Assembly: GCF_025195085.2 (NCBI RefSeq)
Contig: NZ_JANAVY020000003.1
Span: forward strand, 186,001 to 250,000
Origin: Vibrio intestinalis
Lineage (GTDB): Bacteria > Pseudomonadota > Gammaproteobacteria > Enterobacterales > Vibrionaceae
DNA: 64,000 bases
Reading direction: 5' to 3'
Shown piece after piece: positions 39,494 to 49,524 of this stretch; position 1 is the first letter of the stretch; every line of letters starts with the position of its first letter. Both the position numbers and the translations under genes were made by a program. Under the pieces are notes generated by a model, which was not told where the DNA came from, searched no databases, and saw only the letters and a program-made list of their open reading frames with translations.

Positions 39494-41221
39494 CTATTCC
39501 TGATTAAATCTGTTTTCGTCCGGTGCCACATTAAGGATCTGCAAGCTACTCTTCATAATTTCAGAGAAGACAGGGCCTGCTACAGAACCGCCGTAGTAAT
39601 TATCGCCTTGGGGTTCATTCACCACGACAACTAAAGCAACCCGTGGGTCACTGGCTGGCGCAACACCGGCTGTATAGGCAAAATATTGATCGCCATAGCC
39701 ACCCGCAACGGCTTTACGTGATGTACCCGTTTTAGCGGCCACGCGATAACCCGGCACAGCAGCTTTAGTGGCTGTACCTCCAGGCTGAGTCACCGTTTCT
39801 AGCATACCAAGTACCACTCGAGCATTATGCTCATCAATCACTTGGCGAGAAAAATCTTGCTGGTTGTTTTCAATGATATGAACTGGCTGATACTTACCGT
39901 AGTTTCCTAACGTCGCGTAAGCATGAGCTAACTGCAGCGGTGTAATGGTTAAGCCATAACCAAAAGAGAGTGTCGCAATTTCAAACTTCGACCAGCGACG
40001 GCGATTAGGGAAAATACCTTGAGTTTCACCGACTAAGTTTAAGCCTGACACTTCACCAAAACCGACCGAGCTATACATACCCAACAGCGCTTCTAATGGC
40101 ATATCAAGTGCCAACTTAGCCACACCAATGTTACTCGATTTTTTCAAAATGGTGGTTAGGTCAGCTTTACCAACTTTAGAGACATCGCGCACGCGGCTGC
40201 CGCCAACCTGCATAATGCCGTGGCCTGTATCGATGATGGTGTTTTCATCCGCAGTGCCATTTTCTAGTGCGGCAAGTACCACAAACGGCTTAATGGTTGA
40301 GCCCGGCTCAAACGCATCGGTAATAACGCGGTTACGCATTTTCGCTGATTGCAAATCGGAGCGGTTATTCGGGTTATAAGAAGGTGCGTTCACCATGGCT
40401 AACACGGCGCCAGTTTTTACATCTAAAATAACCGCAGAACCTGACGTGGCACGATAATCGGCCACCGCCTGCTTAATCGCGCGATACGCGATCGCTTGAA
40501 GGCGCTGATCGACCGTAAGCTCTAATGGCTTACCCTCTTCACGCTCTTCTAAGGAAATGTTTTCTACTACGCGGCCATAGCGGTCTTTACGAATAATGCG
40601 TTTGCCCGCTTCACCAGTTAACCATTTGTCGTAACTGCGCTCGACCCCTTCTAAGCCGTGGCCGTCAATACCTGTCACCCCAACTAAGTGGGCACTAACT
40701 TCACCGGCTGGATAGTAACGACGAGATTCCGCTTTTAGACCAACCCCAGCAAGCTTAAGCTCACGAATGTAATTGGCCATTGCTGGGCTAACTTGTCGCT
40801 GGAGATAGATAAAGCGACGCTTTTTATTGGCGTTGATCTTATCTATCAACCCTTGGCGTTCTAGACCGAGTACATCAGCAAGCGCATGCCAACGGTCCAC
40901 ATCCTCTAGGCCACCTTTTTTGAAGATGGTGGCAGGATCGGCCCAAACCGCTTCAACTGGCACACTCACGGCCAACGCTTCACCATTACGGTCTGAGATA
41001 ATACCGCGAGCAGAGTGTAGTGTTTTGGCGCGAATCGAACGCATATCGCCTTGTTTGATTAAATTATCGGGTTCGATAATTTGGATATAGCCAATACGCG
41101 CAACTAACGCGGCAAAGATGAGAAAGACAAAGAAAATAATAAGATAAAAGCGCCAACGAATCAGTTGTGGCGGCTCAGGCTGGGTCTGTTTAGCAGCAGG
41201 CTTAGCTTTGGTTGAACTCAT
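39494..41221 (-). CDS. ftsI: Septal transpeptidase FtsI (PBP3)
   Basis: FtsI is the class B penicillin-binding protein that cross-links septal peptidoglycan with FtsW. The 575-residue protein has a short cytoplasmic tail, one membrane helix (about residues 24-46), a pedestal domain, and a transpeptidase domain with the catalytic Ser in EPGSTIKPF (near residue 307), KKSSNIGVAK near residue 359 and AAKTGTSRK near residue 496. All three active-site motifs are intact. The start overlaps the ftsL stop by 4 bp. Confidence 0.98.
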   Translation of the reverse strand: MSSTKAKPAAKQTQPEPPQLIRWRFYLIIFFVFLIFAALVARIGYIQIIEPDNLIKQGDMRSIRAKTLHSARGIISDRNGEALAVSVPVEAVWADPATIFKKGGLEDVDRWHALADVLGLERQGLIDKINANKKRRFIYLQRQVSPAMANYIRELKLAGVGLKAESRRYYPAGEVSAHLVGVTGIDGHGLEGVERSYDKWLTGEAGKRIIRKDRYGRVVENISLEEREEGKPLELTVDQRLQAIAYRAIKQAVADYRATSGSAVILDVKTGAVLAMVNAPSYNPNNRSDLQSAKMRNRVITDAFEPGSTIKPFVVLAALENGTADENTIIDTGHGIMQVGGSRVRDVSKVGKADLTTILKKSSNIGVAKLALDMPLEALLGMYSSVGFGEVSGLNLVGETQGIFPNRRRWSKFEIATLSFGYGLTITPLQLAHAYATLGNYGKYQPVHIIENNQQDFSRQVIDEHNARVVLGMLETVTQPGGTATKAAVPGYRVAAKTGTSRKAVAGGYGDQYFAYTAGVAPASDPRVALVVVVNEPQGDNYYGGSVAGPVFSEIMKSSLQILNVAPDENRFNQE

Positions 41222-41535
41222 GGTAAATCAATCACCACTTCTTTATCAGCATCAGGGCGCTTCATTTCCAGTTCTTGCTTGGCAAACTCTTGTACGCGGC
41301 TGTGCTCAGCCAATGCTGTTTCTTCTAACAACAAGTTGCGCCACTCGTTGTCGAGACGCTCACGCTCGACGAGAGCTTGATCTTTATCTGAAATGGCTTG
41401 TCTGGTGTGATGGGTAGTAAATACCACTCCCATAGCGCTAGCAAAAATAACCATCAGCATGAACAGCGGTAACTTGCCAACAGTGAGCAAGTCGACCGCG
41501 ATGATTTTAGCTAGGTTAGGAGTGGCTTTTGACAT
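41218..41535 (-). CDS. ftsL: Cell division protein FtsL
   Basis: FtsL is a small bitopic divisome protein that forms a complex with FtsB and FtsQ and activates FtsWI. The 105-residue protein has a cytoplasmic N-terminus, a membrane helix (about residues 22-42), then a periplasmic coiled coil with a heptad-like Leu pattern (about residues 45-92). Length and place between rsmH and ftsI are diagnostic even though the sequence is poorly conserved. 6 bp after rsmH. Confidence 0.95.
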   Translation of the reverse strand: MSKATPNLAKIIAVDLLTVGKLPLFMLMVIFASAMGVVFTTHHTRQAISDKDQALVERERLDNEWRNLLLEETALAEHSRVQEFAKQELEMKRPDADKEVVIDLP

Positions 41536-41541
41536 GATGAA

Positions 41542-42492
41542 TTACAGCTTTTCGGCAATACGCAATACAGAGCTGCGTGAACGAGTGTTGTGCTCGACTT
41601 CTTGCTTACTTGGCTTAATCGCTTTGCCGATTGGCTTCATATTCGCGCTACCAAGCTCTTTGATCTGAGCTTCAGTCAATGGAATGCCATGTGGCACTTC
41701 TGGGCCTTTGCTCTCTTTGCGAATAAAGCGTTTCACCATACGGTCTTCTAGCGAGTGGAAGCTGATAACAGATAAACGGCCTTCTGGCGCAAGAATACTT
41801 GCCGCGCCTTTAAGAGCGGTATCAATCTCTTCTAACTCACTATTAATGTAAATTCGAAATGCTTGGAAAGCGCGAGTCGCAGGGTGCTTTTTCTCTTTAA
41901 AGCTTTTTGGCGCAACATCTGAGATTAGTTTTGCCAGCTGGCCAGTACGAGTTAATGGTTCGTTCTCTTCGTTTTCACGATAAGCCACGATCCCCTTCGC
42001 GATACGACGGGCATGTTTGTCTTCACCAAACTCGCGGATTACCCAGGTAATATCATCAAGGTCAGCTTCCATCAGCCACTGAGACACAGGAATCCCGGAC
42101 GTTGGGTCCATACGCATATCTAACGGGCCATCTTTCATAAAGCTAAAGCCACGCTCAGCATCATCAAGTTGCGGAGAAGAGACACCGAGATCAAGTAGAA
42201 CGCCGTCTACCTTACCCACTAAGTTATAGTCCTTAGCGTATTCAGCCATGCCAGAGAAAGGGCCATGAATAATAGTAAAACGAGGATCGTCGATTTTATT
42301 TGCTTCTGCGATGGCTTGAGGGTCACGGTCGATGCTGTATAAGCGGCCATTTTCACCTAGCTGAGATAAAATGGTACGGCTATGACCGCCGCGGCCAAAA
42401 GTACCATCAATGTAAATACCGTCAGGTTTAATCGCTAGGCCATCAATGGACTCATGCAACAATACCGATACGTGTTTAAATGCTTCTGTCAT
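41542..42492 (-). CDS. rsmH: 16S rRNA (cytosine-1402-N4)-methyltransferase
   Basis: RsmH methylates N4 of C1402 in 16S rRNA; RsmI, encoded just beyond rnpB, methylates the 2'-O of the same nucleotide. Start [19 protein letters not shown] at 42492 gives 316 residues, the usual length; eight residues upstream in frame are not conserved. SAM-binding motif [14 protein letters not shown] near residue 33, [20 protein letters not shown] near residue 102, and [12 protein letters not shown] near residue 258. First gene of the dcw cluster here: mraZ, its usual upstream neighbour, is absent. Confidence 0.97.
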   Translation of the reverse strand: MTEAFKHVSVLLHESIDGLAIKPDGIYIDGTFGRGGHSRTILSQLGENGRLYSIDRDPQAIAEANKIDDPRFTIIHGPFSGMAEYAKDYNLVGKVDGVLLDLGVSSPQLDDAERGFSFMKDGPLDMRMDPTSGIPVSQWLMEADLDDITWVIREFGEDKHARRIAKGIVAYRENEENEPLTRTGQLAKLISDVAPKSFKEKKHPATRAFQAFRIYINSELEEIDTALKGAASILAPEGRLSVISFHSLEDRMVKRFIRKESKGPEVPHGIPLTEAQIKELGSANMKPIGKAIKPSKQEVEHNTRSRSSVLRIAEKL

Positions 42493-42599
42493 AGTTATCT
42501 CTTCTCGCCGTCGCATTGACGCGCTTTAACTCTTCAGTGTACTGATTTAGTCGCTTATCGCCACCCTTGAACGCATGCATCACGTGACATTGCGCTAAG

Positions 42600-42628
42600 T
42601 TTATCGCTTGAGTTATTGTTTTCGTCAA
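42600..42628 (-). promoter_or_regulatory. Promoter of the dcw cluster
   Basis: On the minus strand TTGACG (42623-42628), 17 bp and GATAAA (42600-42605) form a plausible sigma-70 promoter just after the rnpB terminator and about 100 bp ahead of rsmH. The leader has no mraZ frame and none of the TGGGN repeats I would expect for MraZ binding. Confidence 0.55.
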
Positions 42629-42634
42629 TAAAAA

Positions 42635-42672
42635 GCAAAAAACCCACCATAACCGTAGGATTATGGTGGGTC
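42635..42672 (-). terminator. Intrinsic terminator of rnpB
   Basis: ACCCACCATAA and TTATGGTGGGT form an 11-bp stem around TCCTACGG, followed on the minus strand by TTTTTTGC. Confidence 0.93.
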
Positions 42673-42678
42673 TCGAAT

Positions 42679-43108
<430 letters not shown>

Positions 43109-43116
43109 GAGGGCGG

Positions 43117-43145
43117 ATTGTATAGGGATTGCCTCACAGTGTCTA
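43117..43145 (-). promoter_or_regulatory. rnpB promoter
   Basis: On the minus strand TAGACA (43140-43145), 17 bp and TACAAT (43117-43122) precede a GC-rich CCGCCC discriminator. The predicted start, about 43110, matches the homology-based 5' end of the RNA within two bases. Confidence 0.75.
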
Positions 43146-43213
43146 GCGAGATCACAGATATGATGTAATGCGCCGCTCAACTGCCGTGTTTTTGTACAAA
43201 TCGACCATAGAGA

Positions 43214-44077
43214 TTAATCTAGATTGTCTAATCCCCATTTGTACAATGCGTTTTTCTTCAAGTTGTAGATCTCTGCCGCCAAAGCCGCCGCTTTTTTCAA
43301 TGGCAGCTCTTTGGTCAAGATTCCAAGAGTACGGGTCGCTTCTTCAGGTAAGCTCTCTTCAACGGTTTCACGATGACCATGAATCAGTAGTACCATTTCA
43401 CCGCGTTGCTGGTTTTCATCTTGCTTAACCCACTCCACCAACTCACCCAAAGGCAAACCTTGGATGGTTTCAAATGTCTTAGTGATCTCGCGAGCAAGCA
43501 CTACTTCACGCTGCGGACCTAAAATGTCGAGCATATCGGCTAATGAATCTAAAATACGGTGTGGTGATTCATAAAAGATACAAGTGCGTTCCACTTTCGC
43601 GATTTCAAGGAACTTATCTTTGCGGCCTTTGCTCTTAGGTGGTAAGAAACCTTCAAAACTGAAGCGATCAGATGGCAAACCGGATGCACTGAGCGCAGTA
43701 ATCACCGCACATGCACCAGGAAGAGGAACAACTTTAACGCCCGCTTGACGACACTGAGAAACAAGATGGTAACCTGGGTCACTAATTAGCGGTGTACCAG
43801 CGTCCGATACAAGTGCAATAGACTGCCCTGAAAGTAATTTCTCAACTAATACTTGTGCTTTTTGTTGCTCATTGTGATCATGGAGCGGATAGGTTTTGGT
43901 GGTAATGCCAAAATGAGACAACAATTTACCCGTATGACGGGTATCTTCTGCAGCAATCAGATCGACACTTGATAGCACTTCAATCGCGCGTTGGGTAATA
44001 TCACCCAAATTACCGATCGGAGTCGGTACAATATAGAGAGTTGGGATCTGTGCAGGTAAGGTTTTGTTATCTGTCAT
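43214..44077 (-). CDS. rsmI: 16S rRNA (cytidine-1402-2'-O)-methyltransferase
   Basis: RsmI adds the 2'-O-methyl group to C1402 of 16S rRNA. The 287-residue protein belongs to the tetrapyrrole-methylase-like fold: [14 protein letters not shown] at residue 15, [14 protein letters not shown] near residue 36, [16 protein letters not shown] near residue 85 and [16 protein letters not shown] near residue 139. It is divergent from lpoA with 63 bp between starts, the usual gammaproteobacterial arrangement. Confidence 0.96.
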   Translation of the reverse strand: MTDNKTLPAQIPTLYIVPTPIGNLGDITQRAIEVLSSVDLIAAEDTRHTGKLLSHFGITTKTYPLHDHNEQQKAQVLVEKLLSGQSIALVSDAGTPLISDPGYHLVSQCRQAGVKVVPLPGACAVITALSASGLPSDRFSFEGFLPPKSKGRKDKFLEIAKVERTCIFYESPHRILDSLADMLDILGPQREVVLAREITKTFETIQGLPLGELVEWVKQDENQQRGEMVLLIHGHRETVEESLPEEATRTLGILTKELPLKKAAALAAEIYNLKKNALYKWGLDNLD

Positions 44078-44140
44078 TTGTTTAGCATCACTTCAACGAT
44101 TAATATAGACACAATTTTATACGGAATTAACGAAGAACTC

Positions 44141-45967
44141 ATGGCCAAGAATAACCAAAAGCGATTAAGTGTATCACGCTTACTCACTCCTGTAGCCCTT
44201 GCAGTGACATTAGCGGCGTGTTCGTCTACTTCATCGACGTCAAACAACAATTATGTCGATATCACGCTCGATCCTGTTCAACCAGCGACTAACTACCTGA
44301 TGCGTGCAGACAGCAGCGAAGGCAGTATTCAAAACGACTGGTTGATCATGGCGCTTAAAGCAGCGGTAAAAGCCAATGACACCCAGCAAGCTGAATTGCT
44401 TATCAAGCGTCTGTCTCGCCAATCTTTAACCGATAAGCAGCAAGCGGAGTGGCAACTTGCGCGCGCAACACTGCTGACAGACCAAGAGCAATACCAGCAA
44501 GCGCTGGAACTGCTAAACTTCCGCCCATCTTGGCGATTGGTTGATGAGCAGTGGCGTGAATACCATCAGCTAAAAGCTGACTTATTTGGTGAGCAGCAAA
44601 ATTACTTTGAAGCCGCACGTGAGCTATCTAAATTGGCAGAGTATGAGTCTCGCGCCCAACAAGCTTTCATTGCAGAAGCGATTTGGCAGAACCTAACTCA
44701 ATACCCAGAGCAACAAATCACTGAATTCTCTATTGATGTTAACGACTCTCAATTTGATGGTTGGCGCCAATTGGCAATTTATAACGCGACATTAGGTAGC
44801 AATATCAGCCAACTAAAAAACACCATTGAACAATGGTTGGCTGAAAACCCAACGCATCCGGCGGCAGAGTACACACCGCAATCGATTCAAGACATCTTAA
44901 ACCTTGAGATATCTAAGCCACTCAATACCGCATTGCTACTGCCTTTGACAGGTAAGTTTGCCAAGCAAGCTGAGCTTATTCGCGATGGTTTCATCCTACA
45001 GATGATGAATGACTCTCAGCGCGATGCCAATGCAACATTGACGGTGATTGATACCAATACAACCAGTATTGAGGCTCTACAAGCTACCTTAACTGAAAAA
45101 GAGGTCGACTTTGTGGTTGGCCCTCTAGTGAAAGATAACATCACTAAGCTTAAGCAAACCCGCAACGCACAAGGCCAACCGCTGCCAATGCTTGCGTTGA
45201 ACATTCCTGATGAATTAGAAACAGGAACTAGTGTTTGCTACCTAGCGCTTTCACCAGAACAAGAAGTTGCGCAAGCCGCTAAACACTTGTTTACGCAAGG
45301 CTACCGCTACCCGTTAATTCTTGCGCCGAAAAACCGCTTAGGCCAACGCGCAGTAGAAGCCTTTGATGAAGAGTGGAGCAAGTTCAGCAACAATAAAGTC
45401 GCTGTCAGCCTATTTACCGACAAACGTCAGCTACAAAAAGACGTCAACAATGCGTTTGGTCTTCAAGAGAGCCAACAGCACATCACTCAAATGCAATCAC
45501 TACTGCGCATGAAACTTGAGGGCGAACCTCGAAGCCGTCGTGATGTCGATGCGGTATACATTGTTGCAGGTAGCTCAGAGCTGACACTGATTAAGCCGTT
45601 TATCGAAGTGGCGATTAACCCAGACACGACACCACCTAAGCTATTTTCTAACTCGCGCAGCAACAGCGGTCGCCAGCAATACGAAGATCTAACTGGTGTG
45701 ATGTTCAGTGATATTCCGCTACTGATTCAACCAAATAGCGCTATCGAAGCACAAATGAACCAAATGTGGCCAAAAGGTTCTAATGCAGAGAAACGTTTAC
45801 AAGCGCTCGGTATGGACGCTTACTTACTCATGGAGCAACTGCCACAAATGAAAGTGGTACACGGCTACAGTATCAATGGCAACACAGGCAAACTCAGCAT
45901 TGATGAGCACTGTGTCGTGCAGCGTGAAATTAGCTGGGCAGAACATGGCAATGGGACTGCTGAGTAA
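44141..45967 (+). CDS. lpoA: Outer-membrane lipoprotein LpoA, PBP1A activator
   Basis: LpoA reaches from the outer membrane to activate PBP1A. With the start MAKNNQKRLSVSRLL (44141) it has 608 residues and a type II signal peptide ending in the lipobox LAAC; the frame upstream adds 21 residues without similarity. After a Ser/Thr/Asn linker, an N-terminal TPR-like helical domain (about 45-240) precedes a periplasmic-binding-protein-like C-terminal domain (about 255-590, starting TALLLPLTGKFAKQAELIRDG). It overlaps yraN by about 23 bp and leads the lpoA-yraN-diaA-dolP group. Confidence 0.95.
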   Translation: MAKNNQKRLSVSRLLTPVALAVTLAACSSTSSTSNNNYVDITLDPVQPATNYLMRADSSEGSIQNDWLIMALKAAVKANDTQQAELLIKRLSRQSLTDKQQAEWQLARATLLTDQEQYQQALELLNFRPSWRLVDEQWREYHQLKADLFGEQQNYFEAARELSKLAEYESRAQQAFIAEAIWQNLTQYPEQQITEFSIDVNDSQFDGWRQLAIYNATLGSNISQLKNTIEQWLAENPTHPAAEYTPQSIQDILNLEISKPLNTALLLPLTGKFAKQAELIRDGFILQMMNDSQRDANATLTVIDTNTTSIEALQATLTEKEVDFVVGPLVKDNITKLKQTRNAQGQPLPMLALNIPDELETGTSVCYLALSPEQEVAQAAKHLFTQGYRYPLILAPKNRLGQRAVEAFDEEWSKFSNNKVAVSLFTDKRQLQKDVNNAFGLQESQQHITQMQSLLRMKLEGEPRSRRDVDAVYIVAGSSELTLIKPFIEVAINPDTTPPKLFSNSRSNSGRQQYEDLTGVMFSDIPLLIQPNSAIEAQMNQMWPKGSNAEKRLQALGMDAYLLMEQLPQMKVVHGYSINGNTGKLSIDEHCVVQREISWAEHGNGTAE

Positions 45968-46319
45968 GTTTCGGAAAGGCAAACTGTATGAGTCCGCAGC
46001 CGAGAGATACCTTAGTGGTTGCGGCCTCAAACTAATTGAGCGAAACTTCCATGCCAAAGGTGGCGAAATAGACCTCATCATGCGCGATGGCACTGCCATT
46101 GTGTTTGTTGAAGTTCGCTACCGCAACACAACTGATTATGGACACGCGGCTGAAACAGTCACTTATCGCAAACAGCAACGCCTCATTAAGGCCGCGAATG
46201 TTTGGCTAATGAAACAAGGCTTGTCCGTTTACACAACCGAGTGTCGATTCGATATAGTCGCTATTCATCAACAAGGCGACGATATCGAATGGATTAGAAA
46301 CGCAATTACTCAAGGATAA
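45945..46319 (+). CDS. yraN: UPF0102 protein YraN
   Basis: A 124-residue protein of the UPF0102 family, with a restriction-endonuclease-like fold. Motifs: YESAAERYLSGCGL near residue 14, the predicted active-site stretch AKGGEIDLIMRDG near residue 38 and IVFVEVRYR near residue 53, then RKQQRLIKAANVWL. A nuclease role is suggested by the fold; function is not established. Two close ATGs (45945 and 45951) are possible; both overlap the end of lpoA, which suggests coupling. Confidence 0.92.
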   Translation: MAMGLLSKFRKGKLYESAAERYLSGCGLKLIERNFHAKGGEIDLIMRDGTAIVFVEVRYRNTTDYGHAAETVTYRKQQRLIKAANVWLMKQGLSVYTTECRFDIVAIHQQGDDIEWIRNAITQG

Positions 46320-46913
<594 letters not shown>

Positions 46914-46917
46914 CGAA

Positions 46918-47487
46918 ATGAAATTATTAAAAGCCCTAATGCTTAGCGCAGTGCTCCTCTCAACCACGGGTTGTGCAGGCGTATTTGTTGCTGGCGCAGC
47001 GACGACGGTGAATCTTGTCACTGACACTCGCACCACCAAAGAAATTTGGAACGACAATAACGTAGAGTTTGAAGTCGCCGGTATCACCAACAAAGCCCCT
47101 TACCAAGGCCAAGTGCGAATCACTGCCAGCTCATACCGTGGCACAGTAGTATTGATGGGACAGTCGAAAGACGAGCAGCTTTTAGAACAATTTATCCAGC
47201 AAGCTCGCGAAGTGAAAGGCGTGAACCAAATTCACAACCAAGTTCGTATTAAAGAGCCGCTATCTCTTGGCCAAATCAGCCATGATAGTTGGATCACAAC
47301 CAAGGTAAAATCGGCACTACTTACCAATGAAGAGCTGAACGGCATTAAGGTGAAAGTGATCACTGAAGATAAAGAAGTATTCTTACTTGGCTATGTTTCC
47401 CGTCATCACGGCGAAGTTGCCACAGAGGTTACACGTAATATCTCCGACGTAAAACAAGTGATTAAGGCTTTCCAATACGGCGATTAA
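46918..47487 (+). CDS. dolP: Outer-membrane BON-domain lipoprotein DolP (YraP)
   Basis: DolP helps keep the outer membrane intact and supports BAM function. The start at 46918 gives 189 residues with a lipoprotein signal peptide, MKLLKALMLSAVLLSTTGC, ending in the lipobox TTGC. Two BON domains follow (about residues 48-115 and 125-189), each with the glycine-containing beta-alpha-beta pattern, for example VLMGQSKDEQLLEQF and VFLLGYVSRHHGEV. Last gene of the lpoA group. Confidence 0.94.
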   Translation: MKLLKALMLSAVLLSTTGCAGVFVAGAATTVNLVTDTRTTKEIWNDNNVEFEVAGITNKAPYQGQVRITASSYRGTVVLMGQSKDEQLLEQFIQQAREVKGVNQIHNQVRIKEPLSLGQISHDSWITTKVKSALLTNEELNGIKVKVITEDKEVFLLGYVSRHHGEVATEVTRNISDVKQVIKAFQYGD

Positions 47488-47504
47488 TCCCGCTCATCGG
47501 ATAC

Positions 47505-47535
47505 AAAAAAAGCAGCGTTTAACGCTGCTTTTTTT
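47505..47535. terminator. Bidirectional terminator (dolP / sspB)
   Basis: AAAAAAAGCAGCG pairs with CGCTGCTTTTTTT around TTTAA; both sides have U-tract potential. Confidence 0.92.
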
Positions 47536-47547
47536 ATTACTCTTTGA

Positions 47548-48042
47548 CTACTTAACCACTCGTAAGCTCGGGCGACCTTTTGGTCGAGGCGGCTCATCGT
47601 CGGGCGTCGTAGAGTCTGACTCAGATTCTGCTTCGGTAGCAAGAGAAAGAGACGATGATGGCTCTTCGACTTCGTCGATAAACTCATCTTCAATTTCATC
47701 AAACTCTTCCATATACGCTTCTTCTGGCTCAAACATAGTACCAGCGCCGTTTTCACGCGCATAGATAGCTTGAACCGCATACAGAGGCACAATCACAGTA
47801 TGTGGGCGGCCACTGAAGCGAGCGTTGAAAGTAATCTCGTCATCACCAAGCTGTAAGTTACCCACAGCGCGAGGAGCGACGTTCAGAATAATTTGTCCGT
47901 CTTGGATAAACTCTTCTGGTACACGTACACCTGGCAGTGTTGCGGCAACAACAAGATGAGGCGTTAGATCGTTGTCCACCAGCCAATCATAAAATGCACG
48001 AAGCATATATGGTCGGCGTGGTGTCATATTAGCAATATCCAT
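47548..48042 (-). CDS. sspB: ClpXP specificity-enhancing factor SspB
   Basis: SspB tethers ssrA-tagged and RseA-fragment substrates to ClpXP. The 164-residue protein has the globular N-terminal domain (about 1-112, TPRRPYMLRAFYDWL and FNARFSGRPHTVIVPL), a long acidic, disordered linker rich in Glu/Asp/Ser, and the C-terminal ClpX-binding tail GRPSLRVVK. It follows sspA by 10 bp. DegS, the protease that starts RseA cleavage, is also in this window. Confidence 0.97.
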   Translation of the reverse strand: MDIANMTPRRPYMLRAFYDWLVDNDLTPHLVVAATLPGVRVPEEFIQDGQIILNVAPRAVGNLQLGDDEITFNARFSGRPHTVIVPLYAVQAIYARENGAGTMFEPEEAYMEEFDEIEDEFIDEVEEPSSSLSLATEAESESDSTTPDDEPPRPKGRPSLRVVK

Positions 48043-48052
48043 TAGCTCGAAA

Positions 48053-48688
48053 TTAACGAACTAGACGCATTTCGCGCTCAGCTTCTGTTAGAGAAGCTAG
48101 GAATGAATCACGCTCAAATACACGGTTCATGTATACTTTAAGCTCTTTAGAACCAGGGCCAATTAGGTCGATACCTAATTGTGGCAGACGCCATAGTAGT
48201 GGCGCTAGGTAACAATCGATCAAGCTGAACTCTTCGCTCATGAAGTATTCGTACTCAGCGAATACAGGGCCAAGAGTAAGCAGGTCGTTACGTAGTTTGT
48301 TACGTGCTGCTTCTGACTCTTCAGCTGTGCCGTTAACGACTTTCTCAGCTAGCGAGTACCAGTTCTTTTCAATACGGAAAATCATCAGGCGGCTGTTACC
48401 ACGAGCAACAGGGTAAACCGGCATTAGAGGTGGATGAGGGAAACGCTCATCTAAGTACTCCATGATGATTTTAGAGTCGTAAAGTGCAAGTTCACGGTCA
48501 ACTAGAGTTGGTACCGTTTTGTATGGGTTTAGCTCAATCAATTCCGCAGGTAAGTTTGCTTCATCAACTAACTCAACTTCTACGCTTACGCCTTTTTCGG
48601 CTAGTACAATGCGTACCTGATGGCTATACATATCAGATGCACTTGAGAATAGAGTCATTACGGAACGTTTATTGGCAGCTACAGCCAT
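48053..48688 (-). CDS. sspA: Stringent starvation protein SspA
   Basis: SspA is a glutathione-S-transferase-fold protein that binds RNA polymerase and redirects transcription in stationary phase and acid stress. With the start at 48688 (GGAGGG 5 nt upstream) it has 211 residues. N-terminal thioredoxin-like part MTLFSSASDMYSHQVR, then LNPYKTVPTLVDRELALYDS near residue 52 and the conserved surface patch with YLDERFPHPPLMP near residue 77, followed by the helical domain. The petC terminator lies just upstream, so it has its own promoter in a short gap. Confidence 0.96.
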   Translation of the reverse strand: MAVAANKRSVMTLFSSASDMYSHQVRIVLAEKGVSVEVELVDEANLPAELIELNPYKTVPTLVDRELALYDSKIIMEYLDERFPHPPLMPVYPVARGNSRLMIFRIEKNWYSLAEKVVNGTAEESEAARNKLRNDLLTLGPVFAEYEYFMSEEFSLIDCYLAPLLWRLPQLGIDLIGPGSKELKVYMNRVFERDSFLASLTEAEREMRLVR

Positions 48689-48713
48689 GGAGCCCTCCAG
48701 CACACTTACAGAA

Positions 48714-48745
48714 ATAAAAAACAATGGAGGCTCAGCCTCCATTGT
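48714..48745 (-). terminator. Intrinsic terminator of petABC
   Basis: ACAATGGAGGCT and AGCCTCCATTGT (48721-48745) form a 12-bp stem, followed on the minus strand by TTTTTTATTTC. It ends only 25 bp before the sspA start. Confidence 0.88.
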
Positions 48746-48786
48746 AAACAGTCAAATATGGTAATTAGCACGGTATGATAGCATAA

Positions 48787-49524
48787 TTAATGCACATCAC
48801 GCCAATACTCTTTCTTCAATAGCACCACAAGTATTGTGAAGATCACTAAGAAGCCCATCACCCACCAGCCCAGCGCATGACGCTCAAGCTTAACTGGGTC
48901 TCCTGAGTATTCGAGGAAATTTACCAAATCTCGTACCGCATCGTCGTACTCTTCTTGGTTTAACTCCCCAGTACCGTCAGACTCCACTCCGACAATCACT
49001 TGCACGGTTTCACCGTCGACCTCTTTTTCACCATAAACAGGCATTGGAATACCTTGTAGCTCTTCCAATACATGCGGCATACCAACACTTGGGAAGACTA
49101 TATTGTTTACACCAAACGGGCGAGCTGGGTCAGCGTAGAATGAACGTAAATAGGTATAGAGCCAATCCGTACCTCTTACGCGCGCAACCAGAGTAAGATC
49201 CGGCGGCGGAGCACCAAACCACTGTGCCGCTGATTTATCTGGAATGGCATTTTCCATTAAATCACCCACTTTGGCGTTAGGGTCAAAGATAAGATGCTCT
49301 TTCATCAACTCAATCGGGATACCGATATCACGCGCAACACGTTCATAGCGCTGATATTGAGTTGAGTGACAACCAAAACAGTAGTTCATGAACAACTTAG
49401 CACCATTTTGCAGTGACGCTTGATCGCTGAGATCGTTGTTGGCTTTATCTAAAGGTACGTTTGCGCCCGCAGCCATGGCTAAAGATGGCAACAAAGCAAA
49501 TAGCATTACAATCCACTTTTTCAT
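48787..49524 (-). CDS. petC: Cytochrome c1 of the bc1 complex
   Basis: Cytochrome c1 carries electrons from the Rieske protein to soluble or membrane cytochromes c. The 245-residue protein has a cleavable signal peptide (ending AMA near residue 18), the haem c motif CFGCH near residue 49, the Met-ligand region near PMPVYG (about residue 155), and a C-terminal membrane helix (about 218-236) anchoring it to the inner membrane. The start overlaps the petB end by 4 bp. Confidence 0.97.
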   Translation of the reverse strand: MKKWIVMLFALLPSLAMAAGANVPLDKANNDLSDQASLQNGAKLFMNYCFGCHSTQYQRYERVARDIGIPIELMKEHLIFDPNAKVGDLMENAIPDKSAAQWFGAPPPDLTLVARVRGTDWLYTYLRSFYADPARPFGVNNIVFPSVGMPHVLEELQGIPMPVYGEKEVDGETVQVIVGVESDGTGELNQEEYDDAVRDLVNFLEYSGDPVKLERHALGWWVMGFLVIFTILVVLLKKEYWRDVH

